From Terrisporobacter mayombei (GTDB taxonomy: Bacteria; Bacillota; Clostridia; Peptostreptococcales; Peptostreptococcaceae): DNA of 64,000 bases. Shown one piece after another: positions 16,520 to 27,404 of the stretch. Both the position numbers and the translations under genes were made by a program. The DNA lies in the NCBI RefSeq assembly GCF_020748465.1, contig NZ_JAHZMP010000002.1, positions 682,001 through 746,000 on the forward strand, in the 5' to 3' direction. Under the pieces are notes generated by a model, which saw only the letters and a program-made list of their open reading frames with translations, ran no database searches and was not told the DNA's origin. Position 1 is the stretch's first letter, and every line of letters begins with the position of its first letter.

Positions 16520-18654
16520 TGAGTTACTATTTAAAATACAATGAGACTGTTTTAAGTGATGAATACATAGTTACTAAGATTACTAAAAATACGCTCCCAA
16601 AAAAAGTTGTTGACACTATTGATATTGCTTCACGTGATGGGAAGCTATTCAATGGTTGTAAGTACGATTCATTAGAGTATAAAGTTGAATTGCTAATAAA
16701 AGGTGTTGACGAATACGATTATGCAGTATTGAAAAAAGACCTTAAAGATGTATTATTAGTTAGATATGAAGTTCCAATATCATTAAATAAAGATAAAACC
16801 GGGTTCGGTTTGTGTACTAGCGAAGTTACTATCGAAGATAAAAGCGATAATATAGGGGTAGCTAATTTTAATATATTATGTTTTGAACCATATTTCTATA
16901 ACAATGAAGAATCGTTATTTGAAAATAAAGAAGGAGAAAAAGAAATAACAGTTACTAATTATGGAGGTGAACCTGTTAAACCTTTTGTGAGTGTAGGATT
17001 CACAAAAGGAGCCCATTTCTTACAACTTGAAAATACTAGAACGCAGGAACAGATGTTAATTGGCAAATATCCAAACATAGAATTATCTGCTGCTGCTAAA
17101 GTTCATTATGTAATGAAAGATAATTGTATGGATTTAACACCGTGGGTACCTAGTTTAGCAACATTAGCACCGGGACGTGGTACAGGTGGAACACTAGCAT
17201 TATCTAGTATATCTGGTGGTAGTTTTATATTAGGTACATTTCCAAATGATACAACCAATAAGTGGAAGGGTTCAGCATATAGAAGAAATCTAAATGATGG
17301 TGTAAACGATGTAGCTGTTGATAATTTCGAAGCCAATTTAGGATTTACATTTAAATCTACTGGTAAAAACGGAGACCCATCCAATTATAAGTACAGAGAT
17401 GAAGAACAAACAATAATATCTGGTGAGGCTCACGACGGTTATAGAAGTACAATATCATCATTAAACGTAAGAACTGGGGCGGGTACTAAATATAAAAAAT
17501 TAGGTACAGTCAAGAAAAATTATGAAATAAAGGAAGGTTGGACGTTGGTAAATGGATGGGTTAAGTTTAAGGATGAGAAAAATTTTAAGGGTAAAACATG
17601 TTATGTGTCAACTAAATACCTTAAAAAATTTAGTTGGACTACCGAAGTAAAAACAATTGTACGAAACTATGTTACAATACGACCAACTCCGATTCGAGAT
17701 AAACCTAAAATGACTGGTAAGAAACTAGCCAGTATACCGGCTTATACATGCATACGATGCGATACTAAAATATATTCAAATACAGACTCAGACAATGTAG
17801 TAAGATGGTGGATGAAATTATACAATAAATACAATGGCGTTATGGGATATATATGTTTTGGTAACGTAGGTGAAGCGGAAAAAGTTAACTTTGTGCAGGA
17901 GGTTGAATTTGAAAGTGCTGATGATTTAACCGGAATGTGTGAATTTTATGGAATGAGTGCTAACGGTGCTCAACTATTTAGAGTGGAAGTTTACGACAGT
18001 ACGGAATGGTACGAAGCGAATCGACCTATGGTTCTAGTTGGTGGTAGGGAAATAAGTGATTGGACTCCAACACCAGCACCTAAAAAGAAGGTTACTAATA
18101 CAGCAACTGCTGACAGTAACAAGAATAGTTTTGAGGTAGGTTACTATCGTGGAGGTGAATACGGTACATGGAACGACCTAGATGGTGAATGGTATATAAA
18201 GCGTGTTAAAAACGAAAATGGTTCTTATACATGGAAATTCCAATTGCGTCGTATTAAAAATGGTGTTGTAACACAGTCGAAGACGTTTAATTATACTAGT
18301 AAAGATTATGGAGCTGATAAATTAGCTTACATTGTTATTTATATAGGTGGATTATCTACAGACATAAAAAAATTGTGTTCAATGAGTATAAACGATATAA
18401 AAATTAAAACAACTGATTCACTTACAGACCCAAGTAATGAAAATATAGAATATTTTGACGAGGGGGATATATTGGATATAGATTTCAGTAATAGAAAAGT
18501 TTATCTTAATCAAAGTCCTGCAAATGACCTATTAGATATAGGAAGTAGATTTTTTGATATAGATACAGGAGACACAGAAGTTAAATTTGTGTCTGACGAT
18601 ACTAATATAGTTATAGGAACAACAATAAGAGAGAAATGGGTAGGAGATGAATAA
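16519..18654 (+). CDS. Evolved distal tail protein with SH3 domains
   Basis: A 711-residue distal tail (Dit) protein forming the hub between tube and baseplate. Residues 1-165 are the Sipho_tail N-terminal domain. Usual Dit proteins have about 250-320 residues; here a large insertion holds a lectin-like beta region (about 165-290), two bacterial SH3-like domains (about 300-375 with SSLNVRTGAGTKYKKLG, and about 385-450), and a second beta region with GEWYIKRVKNENGSYTWKFQLRR. The last 60 residues complete the Dit fold. SH3 and lectin modules suggest cell-wall or saccharide binding. Start and stop overlap neighbouring genes by one base. Confidence 0.85.
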   Translation: MSYYLKYNETVLSDEYIVTKITKNTLPKKVVDTIDIASRDGKLFNGCKYDSLEYKVELLIKGVDEYDYAVLKKDLKDVLLVRYEVPISLNKDKTGFGLCTSEVTIEDKSDNIGVANFNILCFEPYFYNNEESLFENKEGEKEITVTNYGGEPVKPFVSVGFTKGAHFLQLENTRTQEQMLIGKYPNIELSAAAKVHYVMKDNCMDLTPWVPSLATLAPGRGTGGTLALSSISGGSFILGTFPNDTTNKWKGSAYRRNLNDGVNDVAVDNFEANLGFTFKSTGKNGDPSNYKYRDEEQTIISGEAHDGYRSTISSLNVRTGAGTKYKKLGTVKKNYEIKEGWTLVNGWVKFKDEKNFKGKTCYVSTKYLKKFSWTTEVKTIVRNYVTIRPTPIRDKPKMTGKKLASIPAYTCIRCDTKIYSNTDSDNVVRWWMKLYNKYNGVMGYICFGNVGEAEKVNFVQEVEFESADDLTGMCEFYGMSANGAQLFRVEVYDSTEWYEANRPMVLVGGREISDWTPTPAPKKKVTNTATADSNKNSFEVGYYRGGEYGTWNDLDGEWYIKRVKNENGSYTWKFQLRRIKNGVVTQSKTFNYTSKDYGADKLAYIVIYIGGLSTDIKKLCSMSINDIKIKTTDSLTDPSNENIEYFDEGDILDIDFSNRKVYLNQSPANDLLDIGSRFFDIDTGDTEVKFVSDDTNIVIGTTIREKWVGDE

Positions 18655-21600
18655 TGGAATTACTCGTTCTAGATAGTTCATTTAAAATCATAAATACAAT
18701 ATATGTCGACGGTGGAAAGTCTCCAATCTTCGATGACCATTTCAAAATGTTTTTAAATAATGGGTCAAGTATATATGATTTTAAACAGATACTAGATGAC
18801 GATTTATCAAATGATTTAGAGGAAGGACATTATATATTATTTAAATATAATGGCAAAAATCAATTATTACAAATAAAAAAATGTAAAGACATAGAAGGTA
18901 TTGATAACATAACACGTGAATGTGAATGTGAATCTATGTCTTTAGAACTTTATAATTCACATGTCCGTCCAACTACAATAGAAGGTACGGTTAAACAAGC
19001 AGTAACCTATACTTTACGTGAAACAATTTGGAAATTAGGTTATGTTTCCGAAACATTATCAGCAAGGGTTGGAGCATTACAAGTTGATAAAGTAACACCT
19101 GTATATAGTGTTCTTCAACAACTTATACCGGAGTATGGGAACATAGAGTATGAGTTTAGAGTTGAGGTAGTAAATAGTATCACAGGTAAGTACAATCTAT
19201 TCGTAGACGTGTATGCAGACGGAGAACGTGGACAAAAAACATATAAAAGATTTGAGTATGATTGGAATATTGAAGGATGTTCAAGAACGGGAGATATAAC
19301 TGATTATGTAACTGGCATGATAGGAGAAGGTGCTAATGGTTTAACAATGGCTAACACTAGATGGTCAAAATCGTTAGGAGACCCATGCGATAAACCAACT
19401 GGTCAAGATTTCTTAGTAGATCCAGAAGCACAGGCATTATTACCGACAGATAGACCAATACTTGGAGTATATACAAGTACAACAACATCTATTGAACAAT
19501 TAATGCTAGAAACATGGAGAGCACTACAAGAAAGAAAATTAAAGAAATTTAGTTACGAGATTCCTATAAAAATGACATCGGATGAATACAACGAGATTGG
19601 AATTGGGGATACGGTTCATGTAGTTAATCCTAAATTCAATCCACCAATTCAATTAGAAGCCCGTATAGGAGAATTGGAAGTCTCATTCAGCGACCCTACG
19701 GATAATAAAGCGTTGTTTACAAATTATAAAGGGGTTAAAAGTAAAATTAGGTCAGTTGATTCAAACACATTCGTACAAGATGCAATTGACGCCATAACTG
19801 GTCACATAGGTAAATTAACACAAGCAGACGTTGCTCGTATACAGGAATATTTATCAAACTTAGGTATGACCGATGCTGAAATAACTAAATTACTTAAAAA
19901 GTATAAAGATAAATTACCTACTAAAGTTGAAGACAACCCAGACCTAGTTGGCGACGAAGTAAAAGACCAAGAGAATTATAGGGCAATAAATATAGGTGGT
20001 AAAATAGATAATGGTTTATGGTTAGGTGATGATAGATTACAGAAAGTTAAAGAGAGTAAAAGTCATATTATAGAGTCAATCAAAACAAGTACTCCAAATA
20101 ACCCCACATCATCAGCAAGTGCTACTGAATACAAAAATGCATTAGCATATTATGAAAAATTTAGAATAGGTAAATATGGTGCTGGCACTAGTATGACGAA
20201 CTTAAAAAGTAAGAGTAACCCATATAAATATTATGTATTAGTTCCATACTGGGCTAAAAAGTTTGGACTTGACCCCGAGTTAGTGTATGCTATGATTTAC
20301 GCAGAATCTAGTGGGCATCCATATTGTTCAGTTGGTAGTTCAGCAGGATATGGATGTATGCAGTGTGAACGTTCCGTTTATTTTGGTAAGAAAGCTACAA
20401 TAACTTATTATGATGGTTCTAAGACTACATTTACACCATCGAATTCAACAATGAACCCATCTAATGGAGCTAAAACAACTATTAGTGGCGTATCTGTTAA
20501 CAAGAACATAAGTAATCAAATAATGTTCGGGTGTCATGAAATGAGAAAATCACTAAAATATTTTAAATGGAATATATTCGCATCTCTATGCGGTTACAAT
20601 TTTGGGTTATACGGTACAGATTGGACTATATGTAAATATGTAGCTGATAAGAACAAATTAGCATTTAAGAATTCAAATGGGTATACAGTTCAAAGTACCA
20701 AAGTACAATCTCTATATTTCAAAGAACTTGAAGGATTGAAATGTAATTGGTCAACGTATCGTAAAATATATAAACAACAAAAAGGTGGAGGAACTCCGGA
20801 TAATATAGAAAGATATTTACAATATTATAAGGTTGTTAATGGTCAACTACCATATGTTTTAGTGGATGGTAAGAAAAAAGGATACGGTGCTAATAAACCT
20901 AGTAATGTTACTATAGAAGAAAATGTAACAATTAAAACGGGTATAGCATCATCAGCAAGAAATAAAATAGTGAGTAAAGCTAGGGAAATAGTTGATTTAC
21001 ATGTTAAATATAAAAAAGCAACATATCACCAAAAACCAAGAACTATTGATGATACAAAGAGAATTAAATGGAATGGTAGACTAAATGGTTTAATGAACCC
21101 AGCTGTATATGATTGCTCAAGTTTAGTTTCATGTTCATATAAACATGCTGGTTTAACTAGTACCTATAATAAATCTTGTTATGCTGGTAATCTGGTATCT
21201 AGCACAACTTCTAAATCTGGATTTAAGGTGTGGAAATGTACTAAGACAAATTTAGATAATCATGCAATAGCTGGCGATATAATAGTAGCATCAAATACGT
21301 CTGTGCCATCAATTGTTGATATAGATAAATATAAAGGAGTAAAGAAAACGCACCACACATTAATATATTGTGGCAAAGTAAATGGAAAACACATGGTAGC
21401 ACATGCTAGAGGTAATAAACCACATCCAGATGCTATAATGTATATGTCTGTTTATGATGACCTGTATACTTATGGTATGATAATAAGACCGTGGGACTTA
21501 GCTAAATTAGATGCAGAAGCAGGAATTAAAAAAGACCCTATTACACAGAAAGTTGAAACAAACGAGATAACATTAAAAAGTTCTTATAATACTAATCCAC

Positions 21601-22997
21601 AAGAATTTTATGACGATAGGAATTTACTAAAAGACATTTTCGGTAATACGGAAGATATAAAAGATAGTACACCATATCCTAGTACGGTATCTCACGTATT
21701 TTTAGATTTCTGCAATATGACCGATTTTATGGAGTCTGATGTTGATGTTGATACATATAAAGGATTAATAAAATTATTGCTTACTAAGTACCCTAAGAAA
21801 CCTATATTCTTTACTAAGATACCTCATGTAAATAATCAAATGTCAAACTATGTTCAAGTAAATGCTAAGATTGATGAATTTAATTCTCAAATGTGGGAAT
21901 ATTCAGCTGTTACACAATATGTAATACAGACCGGAATACCTAGTGGAATATATGATAGTGTTAATAAATGGATTAGTACATCGTTGACAACGTGTGGATG
22001 GAAATTAAAAGATAAGGCTTCCGCAGACTTATATTATAAGGCTTATAAAAATCACTTAATATGGTTAGGTGGCGGTGGTGAATATGTTAGAGAATTTACA
22101 AAAGCTAGTGTTATTCTTCATACAAACTTCAACCACTTGTATACGAAACCAATGGCTGAACTTAAATGGACAATGCCGAGTAAACCGGATATTTCTTACT
22201 ATTCTAAGTTAACATTTACAACACGAAAAAGTTCGGAACCAACTAAAATGACACAACCAACTAATATTTGGTTAGATGGTAAGGACTGTAAAAAAGGTAA
22301 GTTAATATTAAAACCAGATACAACATATACAATAGTTGTTTACTACAATACAGATAAGGAAATTGCTAATACAACATACTTAGGTTCCGTAAGTGGAGTA
22401 GCTAAAGGTGGTAAGTATGCTGCATTTGATAAATTTAAAGATAGAGCCGTTATAGTTAATAATGCTTTAAGTTTCTTTAATAATAAAAGTAAGTTAGTAT
22501 ATAACAACACAACTCCAGCAGATTATGCAAAACCACAAGATAATAAATCTAGTTGGATTACAGGTGGTAAAATGCACGTAGACGATTCAAGCTTATTGAA
22601 TTATGTGTTAATGGGTTGGAAATATGAAAAGACACCATATGGGGACGCAAATAAAAATGATAATAAAAAGAACTCTGCATATAGTTGGGCATTACCAAGT
22701 ACAAGGCATGAAGCAAACATCGCTAAATATTTTGTTGAACAAGGTTGGGTATTTGATGAAGCCGACTTAACAACATACACTAATTTATCCGAAGGAGACA
22801 TAATATTCATGGATGCTGATTCATCTAATAACGGTATGTTTATGGGGTGTTCTCATACGGCCATTGTAATTGGAAAGGATTCAGCCGGTGATTGGGAAGC
22901 AGTAGACAGTAATCCAACCGATGTTATATATAAAACAAAAGTTAAGAATTTAAGTAAGAAAAATATACTATTTATAGGTAGAATTAGAAAAGATTAA
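18654..22997 (+). CDS. Tail-associated lysin with multiple wall-acting domains
   Basis: A 1447-residue baseplate hub/tail tip protein. Residues about 1-370 are a prophage_tail (gp44-like) hub domain. About 520-640 is a lytic transglycosylase domain (PELVYAMIYAESSG, with Glu near 549, and SAGYGCMQCE). About 765-950 is an NlpC/P60 peptidase with the catalytic DCSSL (Cys near 820) and a THHTLIY histidine near 900. About 1010-1160 looks like an SGNH-type fold without a clear catalytic set. The final 150 residues resemble a second NlpC/P60 domain, but the Cys is replaced: VDDSSL at about 1309-1314, with SHTAIVIG near 1400. It should bore the wall during DNA injection. Confidence 0.88.
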   Translation: MELLVLDSSFKIINTIYVDGGKSPIFDDHFKMFLNNGSSIYDFKQILDDDLSNDLEEGHYILFKYNGKNQLLQIKKCKDIEGIDNITRECECESMSLELYNSHVRPTTIEGTVKQAVTYTLRETIWKLGYVSETLSARVGALQVDKVTPVYSVLQQLIPEYGNIEYEFRVEVVNSITGKYNLFVDVYADGERGQKTYKRFEYDWNIEGCSRTGDITDYVTGMIGEGANGLTMANTRWSKSLGDPCDKPTGQDFLVDPEAQALLPTDRPILGVYTSTTTSIEQLMLETWRALQERKLKKFSYEIPIKMTSDEYNEIGIGDTVHVVNPKFNPPIQLEARIGELEVSFSDPTDNKALFTNYKGVKSKIRSVDSNTFVQDAIDAITGHIGKLTQADVARIQEYLSNLGMTDAEITKLLKKYKDKLPTKVEDNPDLVGDEVKDQENYRAINIGGKIDNGLWLGDDRLQKVKESKSHIIESIKTSTPNNPTSSASATEYKNALAYYEKFRIGKYGAGTSMTNLKSKSNPYKYYVLVPYWAKKFGLDPELVYAMIYAESSGHPYCSVGSSAGYGCMQCERSVYFGKKATITYYDGSKTTFTPSNSTMNPSNGAKTTISGVSVNKNISNQIMFGCHEMRKSLKYFKWNIFASLCGYNFGLYGTDWTICKYVADKNKLAFKNSNGYTVQSTKVQSLYFKELEGLKCNWSTYRKIYKQQKGGGTPDNIERYLQYYKVVNGQLPYVLVDGKKKGYGANKPSNVTIEENVTIKTGIASSARNKIVSKAREIVDLHVKYKKATYHQKPRTIDDTKRIKWNGRLNGLMNPAVYDCSSLVSCSYKHAGLTSTYNKSCYAGNLVSSTTSKSGFKVWKCTKTNLDNHAIAGDIIVASNTSVPSIVDIDKYKGVKKTHHTLIYCGKVNGKHMVAHARGNKPHPDAIMYMSVYDDLYTYGMIIRPWDLAKLDAEAGIKKDPITQKVETNEITLKSSYNTNPQEFYDDRNLLKDIFGNTEDIKDSTPYPSTVSHVFLDFCNMTDFMESDVDVDTYKGLIKLLLTKYPKKPIFFTKIPHVNNQMSNYVQVNAKIDEFNSQMWEYSAVTQYVIQTGIPSGIYDSVNKWISTSLTTCGWKLKDKASADLYYKAYKNHLIWLGGGGEYVREFTKASVILHTNFNHLYTKPMAELKWTMPSKPDISYYSKLTFTTRKSSEPTKMTQPTNIWLDGKDCKKGKLILKPDTTYTIVVYYNTDKEIANTTYLGSVSGVAKGGKYAAFDKFKDRAVIVNNALSFFNNKSKLVYNNTTPADYAKPQDNKSSWITGGKMHVDDSSLLNYVLMGWKYEKTPYGDANKNDNKKNSAYSWALPSTRHEANIAKYFVEQGWVFDEADLTTYTNLSEGDIIFMDADSSNNGMFMGCSHTAIVIGKDSAGDWEAVDSNPTDVIYKTKVKNLSKKNILFIGRIRKD

Positions 22998-23012
22998 AAG
23001 GTGGTGGTATGA

Positions 23013-26000
23013 ATGATAGAGGAAGGACAAGAGTATACTACACCTATCTACGATGAAGATGGTAATTTAATAGAAGTAATTGAAGATTACGATGTGTTCC
23101 TTGAAGATGAAACATCAGAAGAAGAACACGACGATGCTTATTATCTAGGTGAAGAAGGTGACTTAGCCGAAGAAGATTATGCTGAGGAAGACAACGTAGA
23201 CCCTGTAGAATCAAGAATACTTACAGCTAGTGAGAGATACACAATAGCACGTGATTCGGTAATAGAAAGATTAACACAAATACTAGAAAACGGTGAAATA
23301 ACTATTGAAGATAATGCTGATCTAAACGAAGCTATGTTTGAATACACGGAAAGTGTAACTGACATGAAAGATAAGTTAAATGAAGTTGAGCATGGTAATA
23401 ATGACACTAATGGAATTAATCAAGGAACTGTTACAACTGTCCTACCCGAGGAACTTCAACATCTTATAGATTTAATGAACAACGGAGGTCGTAATGACCT
23501 CCTTTTTGTAGATGAAGAAGGTCGTGTGTTGGTAGAGGGTGAACAGGTTCCGAAGTTAAAGCTCGTGGAGTTAGAAGTTGATAAACTGGTAGCTAATTAT
23601 GCTGAAATAAATGAACTGGTAGCAAAAAAAGCAAGTATAGAAGATTTAACTGCGGTTAAGGCTCAAATAGGTACATTAGAAGCAGACGAAATAATAGCCG
23701 ATATTATTCATTCAAATATTGGTGAAATTAAAGAGTTAACGACTAGTATAGGTCGTATTGATACCTTAATTGGTGGCAATTTAACTATGGAGAATATTCA
23801 ATCGTTGATATTAACATCTAAGAAAGTAACTGTAGAGGATGCTTTTATAAAAGATGCAATGATAGATACTGTAAATGCTAATAAAATTAATGCTGGAGCA
23901 ATAAATACTAATTTAGTTAATATAGAATCAGCGGATGGAAGTTTAGCACTAAATGGTACATTACAACAATTCAAAGATGAAAATGGAAAAGTTAGAATAC
24001 AAATGGGTAAAGATACTCAAGGCAATTTCACATTTGGGTTATTCGATGAAACCGGGATAGGTACTTTGATAAATAGTTCTGGTATTACAGAAAAAGCCAT
24101 CGGTGATGGGTTAATAGTAGATAAAATGGTTGGTGATGATGCCAATATTTCTGGTAGTAAATTAGACATAAATTCAGTAGTAACAGAAATAAACGACGGA
24201 ACAACAACTATAAAAGGAAGTAAAGTAAAACTGGATACTCAAAACCAAACATTAGATGTGGCTTTTAATACTATGAATAATACAGTTACAGAGCAAGGAA
24301 AAACAGTAAGTAATCACACAACTAGTATATCGACTATGAATGGTAAAATAGAAACTCTAATTAGTGATACGGAAATAATAGAAGAGGGTGAAAAAGTAAC
24401 AGTAAAAGACGCATACAGTCAAATGAACCAGAAAGTTGGTGAATTTGGGGTATCACTAGGAAATATGGAGTCTAACTTTGATGGGTTAGAAACTAGAGTA
24501 GAAGAAGCAGAAACTAAGTTAACCATAGAAGGACTAAAAACAATCATCGGAAGTACTTATACAACTTCGGAAGATGTAGAAGGTCAAATAACAGGAAAAG
24601 GATATGCCACTACTTCGGATGTAACTCAATCAGTAAATAATTTCAAACTACAATTTAAAGAGTCTGGTGGATATAATGAGTTATACAATGGTGATTTTAG
24701 AAGAGGTTTAGATTTTTGGAGTCCGAGTGCAGGTATAGTGGTTGTTCCAGATACAGTTTGCACAGAAAATCCAATAGCAGTTAAAATGAATGGAGCGCTG
24801 ACAACAAATAGACAAATATCACAACAATTATATTCATCAACAAAACCTATGAATTACACAGGTAACTTAATTATATCTCTATGGGGTTATTTATCTGGTA
24901 GTGGTTCATCTGGAACCACAAATAAATATACAGGATTTCAAGTAACTGTTTATTACACAGATGGTTCAGTAACATACCCGGGAACACAACTTAAAGATGA
25001 CTACGACAAATGGATAAAATATTCATTAGTATTAAACCCATCATCTGGTAAAAAAATTAGTCATATGGTTGTAAGTGCAATTTGTAGGGATACTACAAAA
25101 GTTATGTATGTTACAAATATAATGTTGACTAAGGGTGAACTTGAAGTACCATATGCACCAAATTCAAATGAAATATTTGACGGTATTACAACTATAAATA
25201 AAGACGGAATTAAGGTCGAACAATCCAACTACAATGGTTATACCCAAATTAAAGCAGACGGCTTTTACTTGAATAATGGTACAGAGGATGTTATAAAATG
25301 TACATCTAGTGGATTAGTTGTAAAAGGAGTTGTTAATGTAACTGGTGGGTCAATTTCAGAATCAGCATTAGCAGGTACTATGATAGATGGTAAATACGTT
25401 AAACCGGGTACTATATTAGCAAATAGTATAAATATAGGTGACTTTACAAACTATTGTACCACACCTACAAATTATACAACTGGAGCAGGTAATCCAGCCT
25501 ATAGTTTAAGTCCATCATACAACCATGTATTTATATCTAATAACTTGACCCAACTAAGGGGCGGTGAACAATTTCTTGTTACAGGGTATGTATATGCCCC
25601 ACCATCAAATACTAGTGATACTAACTATAATTTACAATTTTGTTGGAGGGATTCAGCAGGAACAGCTATATTATCTTCAAGTGTAGTAAAACCTGTTAGT
25701 CCAAATGCACAGATTGGACTTAATGATGTATTAACAATACCACCAAGACCAGCAAATGCTGTTTATGGTAACTTTAAAGCATATGTAGGTAATTCAGCAT
25801 TTGCATTAACATACTCACTTCCATGTATACGTCTTATGACATCTGGCAGTTTAATAGTAGACGGAGCAATAGACGGTAAAACAATACACGGAAGTGAAAT
25901 AATAGGGGGAGAGTTTAGAAGTGAAACAGTAAATGACGATAATAGCCCTATTTTTAAAGTTACAGAATTTGGTCAAATAGTTGGGGCTACAATAGATTGT

Positions 26001-27299
26001 ATTGGATTGTCAGTATCCGGAGACTTAACAGCTAATACGTTATCAGTTAAATCAATTGATAACTCTAGGTATCAAGAAGTTTTCGATGGTGACTATATTA
26101 TTAATATTAAATCCGGTGCAACTGATTCAGAAATATTTGAAGATGGTGCAACATTTAGTTCGTTTGAGTCAGCCGAAGCCATAATACCTTCTAACTTAAA
26201 TGGATACGAATTAACTTTTAATATGCAGAGTAATATAACTGAAAACGTAGTACTAGATAGTTACAATAGTGGCGTAATAAATGTTAACTTCAATGGTTAT
26301 ACATTAAAGGGTTATTTTTTCGGTAGCAGGAACTCAATTAGAATGAATGTGTATGGCAATAAATCTGGGTCAACTGGTGGTACTGTTAGGGGAAAAGTTA
26401 TGCCAAATATAGGTAGATATTACTCTAGTTATAGGTACGCAATGACATTTGATAGTTGCAGTTTCTTTGTATATGACATGGATGTATATAAAGGTAATTC
26501 AACAGACTATAAAGATTGTGGTATAGTAGCCATAACTGGGTCAAAGGGGTATATAGCGGATGTTAAGTTTGTAAATAAACCTTATTATGGACTTAGATGC
26601 CATGGAACGGCTCACGTATATTCTTCCTCATCTAGTGGGACAACAGAACATTATTCTTTCGCTAGTGTGTCTGGTAGTTTGATTATGTTAAATAACACAA
26701 CGCAAGCTGGACGCAGTGGTCAAACCACACACCTATTCAAAGCTAACAATGGCCAAATATTTGCGGACGGTGTTACATTTGATGGAGCTGACGCAGGTGG
26801 AACAAATGACAATAACACAACAACTGAAGTAACTAAAACTGTAACAGTTAAAGCCAACTATGGGGACACCTATAGAAAAACAGTTTACAACAGTTGGAAA
26901 CAAGATGGTTCTGTAAGACAAGGTAATTATGGTTATGGTCAATGTGTTGGAGCATGGTTCTTTGGAACTACATTACAAAATTATTTAAAGAAAAATGTAA
27001 CTAAAGTTGTTATATCAATAAACCGTAATAGTGGCGGAACTAATGCGTCTGTTACTCATACACTTAAGACACATAATTATTCAAGTAGACCTAGTGGGTC
27101 ACCTACATATAATGGTTTTAGTAGAAACTTTAGTGTAGCCGTAGGTGGAACAGCAACAATAACTCTAACATCAGCTGAAATAGCATCTCTTAAATCAGAT
27201 AATGCAAAGGGATTTGGAATAATACCGCCTAGTCAAACAAGTGCGTACTATTCAGTTTGTTCTGGAAGTATATCAGTTAAAGTTACTTATAAAGAATAA
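23013..27299 (+). CDS. Long tail fibre / receptor-binding protein
   Basis: A 1428-residue tail fibre. The first 70 residues are extremely acidic; residues about 170-560 contain coiled-coil stretches and repeated collars typical of upper baseplate/fibre proteins; about 560-720 and 800-930 look like carbohydrate-binding beta-sandwiches (EVPYAPNSNEIFDGITTINKDGIKVE is a common phage fibre motif). About 1050-1270 is beta-helix-like (SNITENVVLDSYNSGVINVN, GKVMPNIGRYY), the likely trimeric receptor-binding shaft. Ribosome binding site AAGGTGGTGG. Hosts are not identifiable from sequence. Confidence 0.82.
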   Translation: MIEEGQEYTTPIYDEDGNLIEVIEDYDVFLEDETSEEEHDDAYYLGEEGDLAEEDYAEEDNVDPVESRILTASERYTIARDSVIERLTQILENGEITIEDNADLNEAMFEYTESVTDMKDKLNEVEHGNNDTNGINQGTVTTVLPEELQHLIDLMNNGGRNDLLFVDEEGRVLVEGEQVPKLKLVELEVDKLVANYAEINELVAKKASIEDLTAVKAQIGTLEADEIIADIIHSNIGEIKELTTSIGRIDTLIGGNLTMENIQSLILTSKKVTVEDAFIKDAMIDTVNANKINAGAINTNLVNIESADGSLALNGTLQQFKDENGKVRIQMGKDTQGNFTFGLFDETGIGTLINSSGITEKAIGDGLIVDKMVGDDANISGSKLDINSVVTEINDGTTTIKGSKVKLDTQNQTLDVAFNTMNNTVTEQGKTVSNHTTSISTMNGKIETLISDTEIIEEGEKVTVKDAYSQMNQKVGEFGVSLGNMESNFDGLETRVEEAETKLTIEGLKTIIGSTYTTSEDVEGQITGKGYATTSDVTQSVNNFKLQFKESGGYNELYNGDFRRGLDFWSPSAGIVVVPDTVCTENPIAVKMNGALTTNRQISQQLYSSTKPMNYTGNLIISLWGYLSGSGSSGTTNKYTGFQVTVYYTDGSVTYPGTQLKDDYDKWIKYSLVLNPSSGKKISHMVVSAICRDTTKVMYVTNIMLTKGELEVPYAPNSNEIFDGITTINKDGIKVEQSNYNGYTQIKADGFYLNNGTEDVIKCTSSGLVVKGVVNVTGGSISESALAGTMIDGKYVKPGTILANSINIGDFTNYCTTPTNYTTGAGNPAYSLSPSYNHVFISNNLTQLRGGEQFLVTGYVYAPPSNTSDTNYNLQFCWRDSAGTAILSSSVVKPVSPNAQIGLNDVLTIPPRPANAVYGNFKAYVGNSAFALTYSLPCIRLMTSGSLIVDGAIDGKTIHGSEIIGGEFRSETVNDDNSPIFKVTEFGQIVGATIDCIGLSVSGDLTANTLSVKSIDNSRYQEVFDGDYIINIKSGATDSEIFEDGATFSSFESAEAIIPSNLNGYELTFNMQSNITENVVLDSYNSGVINVNFNGYTLKGYFFGSRNSIRMNVYGNKSGSTGGTVRGKVMPNIGRYYSSYRYAMTFDSCSFFVYDMDVYKGNSTDYKDCGIVAITGSKGYIADVKFVNKPYYGLRCHGTAHVYSSSSSGTTEHYSFASVSGSLIMLNNTTQAGRSGQTTHLFKANNGQIFADGVTFDGADAGGTNDNNTTTEVTKTVTVKANYGDTYRKTVYNSWKQDGSVRQGNYGYGQCVGAWFFGTTLQNYLKKNVTKVVISINRNSGGTNASVTHTLKTHNYSSRPSGSPTYNGFSRNFSVAVGGTATITLTSAEIASLKSDNAKGFGIIPPSQTSAYYSVCSGSISVKVTYKE
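23484..23507 (+). other. Terminator-like hairpin inside the fibre gene
   Basis: A perfect 7-bp stem (ggaggtc / gacctcc) with a 5-nt loop is followed by T5, all within codons of the tail fibre. The left arm also contains GGAGG with an ATG seven bases on, which opens only a five-codon frame. It may reduce fibre transcription. Confidence 0.55.
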
Positions 27300-27306
27300 A
27301 AATAAT

Positions 27307-27340
27307 GCCGATGTTAACGTAAATATTGTTAACGTCGGTT
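27307..27340 (+). terminator. Hairpin after tail fibre
   Basis: An 11-bp stem (ccgatgttaac / gttaacgtcgg) just past the fibre stop codon. It lacks a strong T tract, so it may be a processing element. A TATAAT at 27361 could be a minus-10 box for the following genes, without a convincing minus-35. Confidence 0.5.
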
Positions 27341-27404
27341 AATAATTATACACAGTTCTATATAATAGATAATAGAAAAAATACAAATAATGGAGGTTTT
27401 GGGA

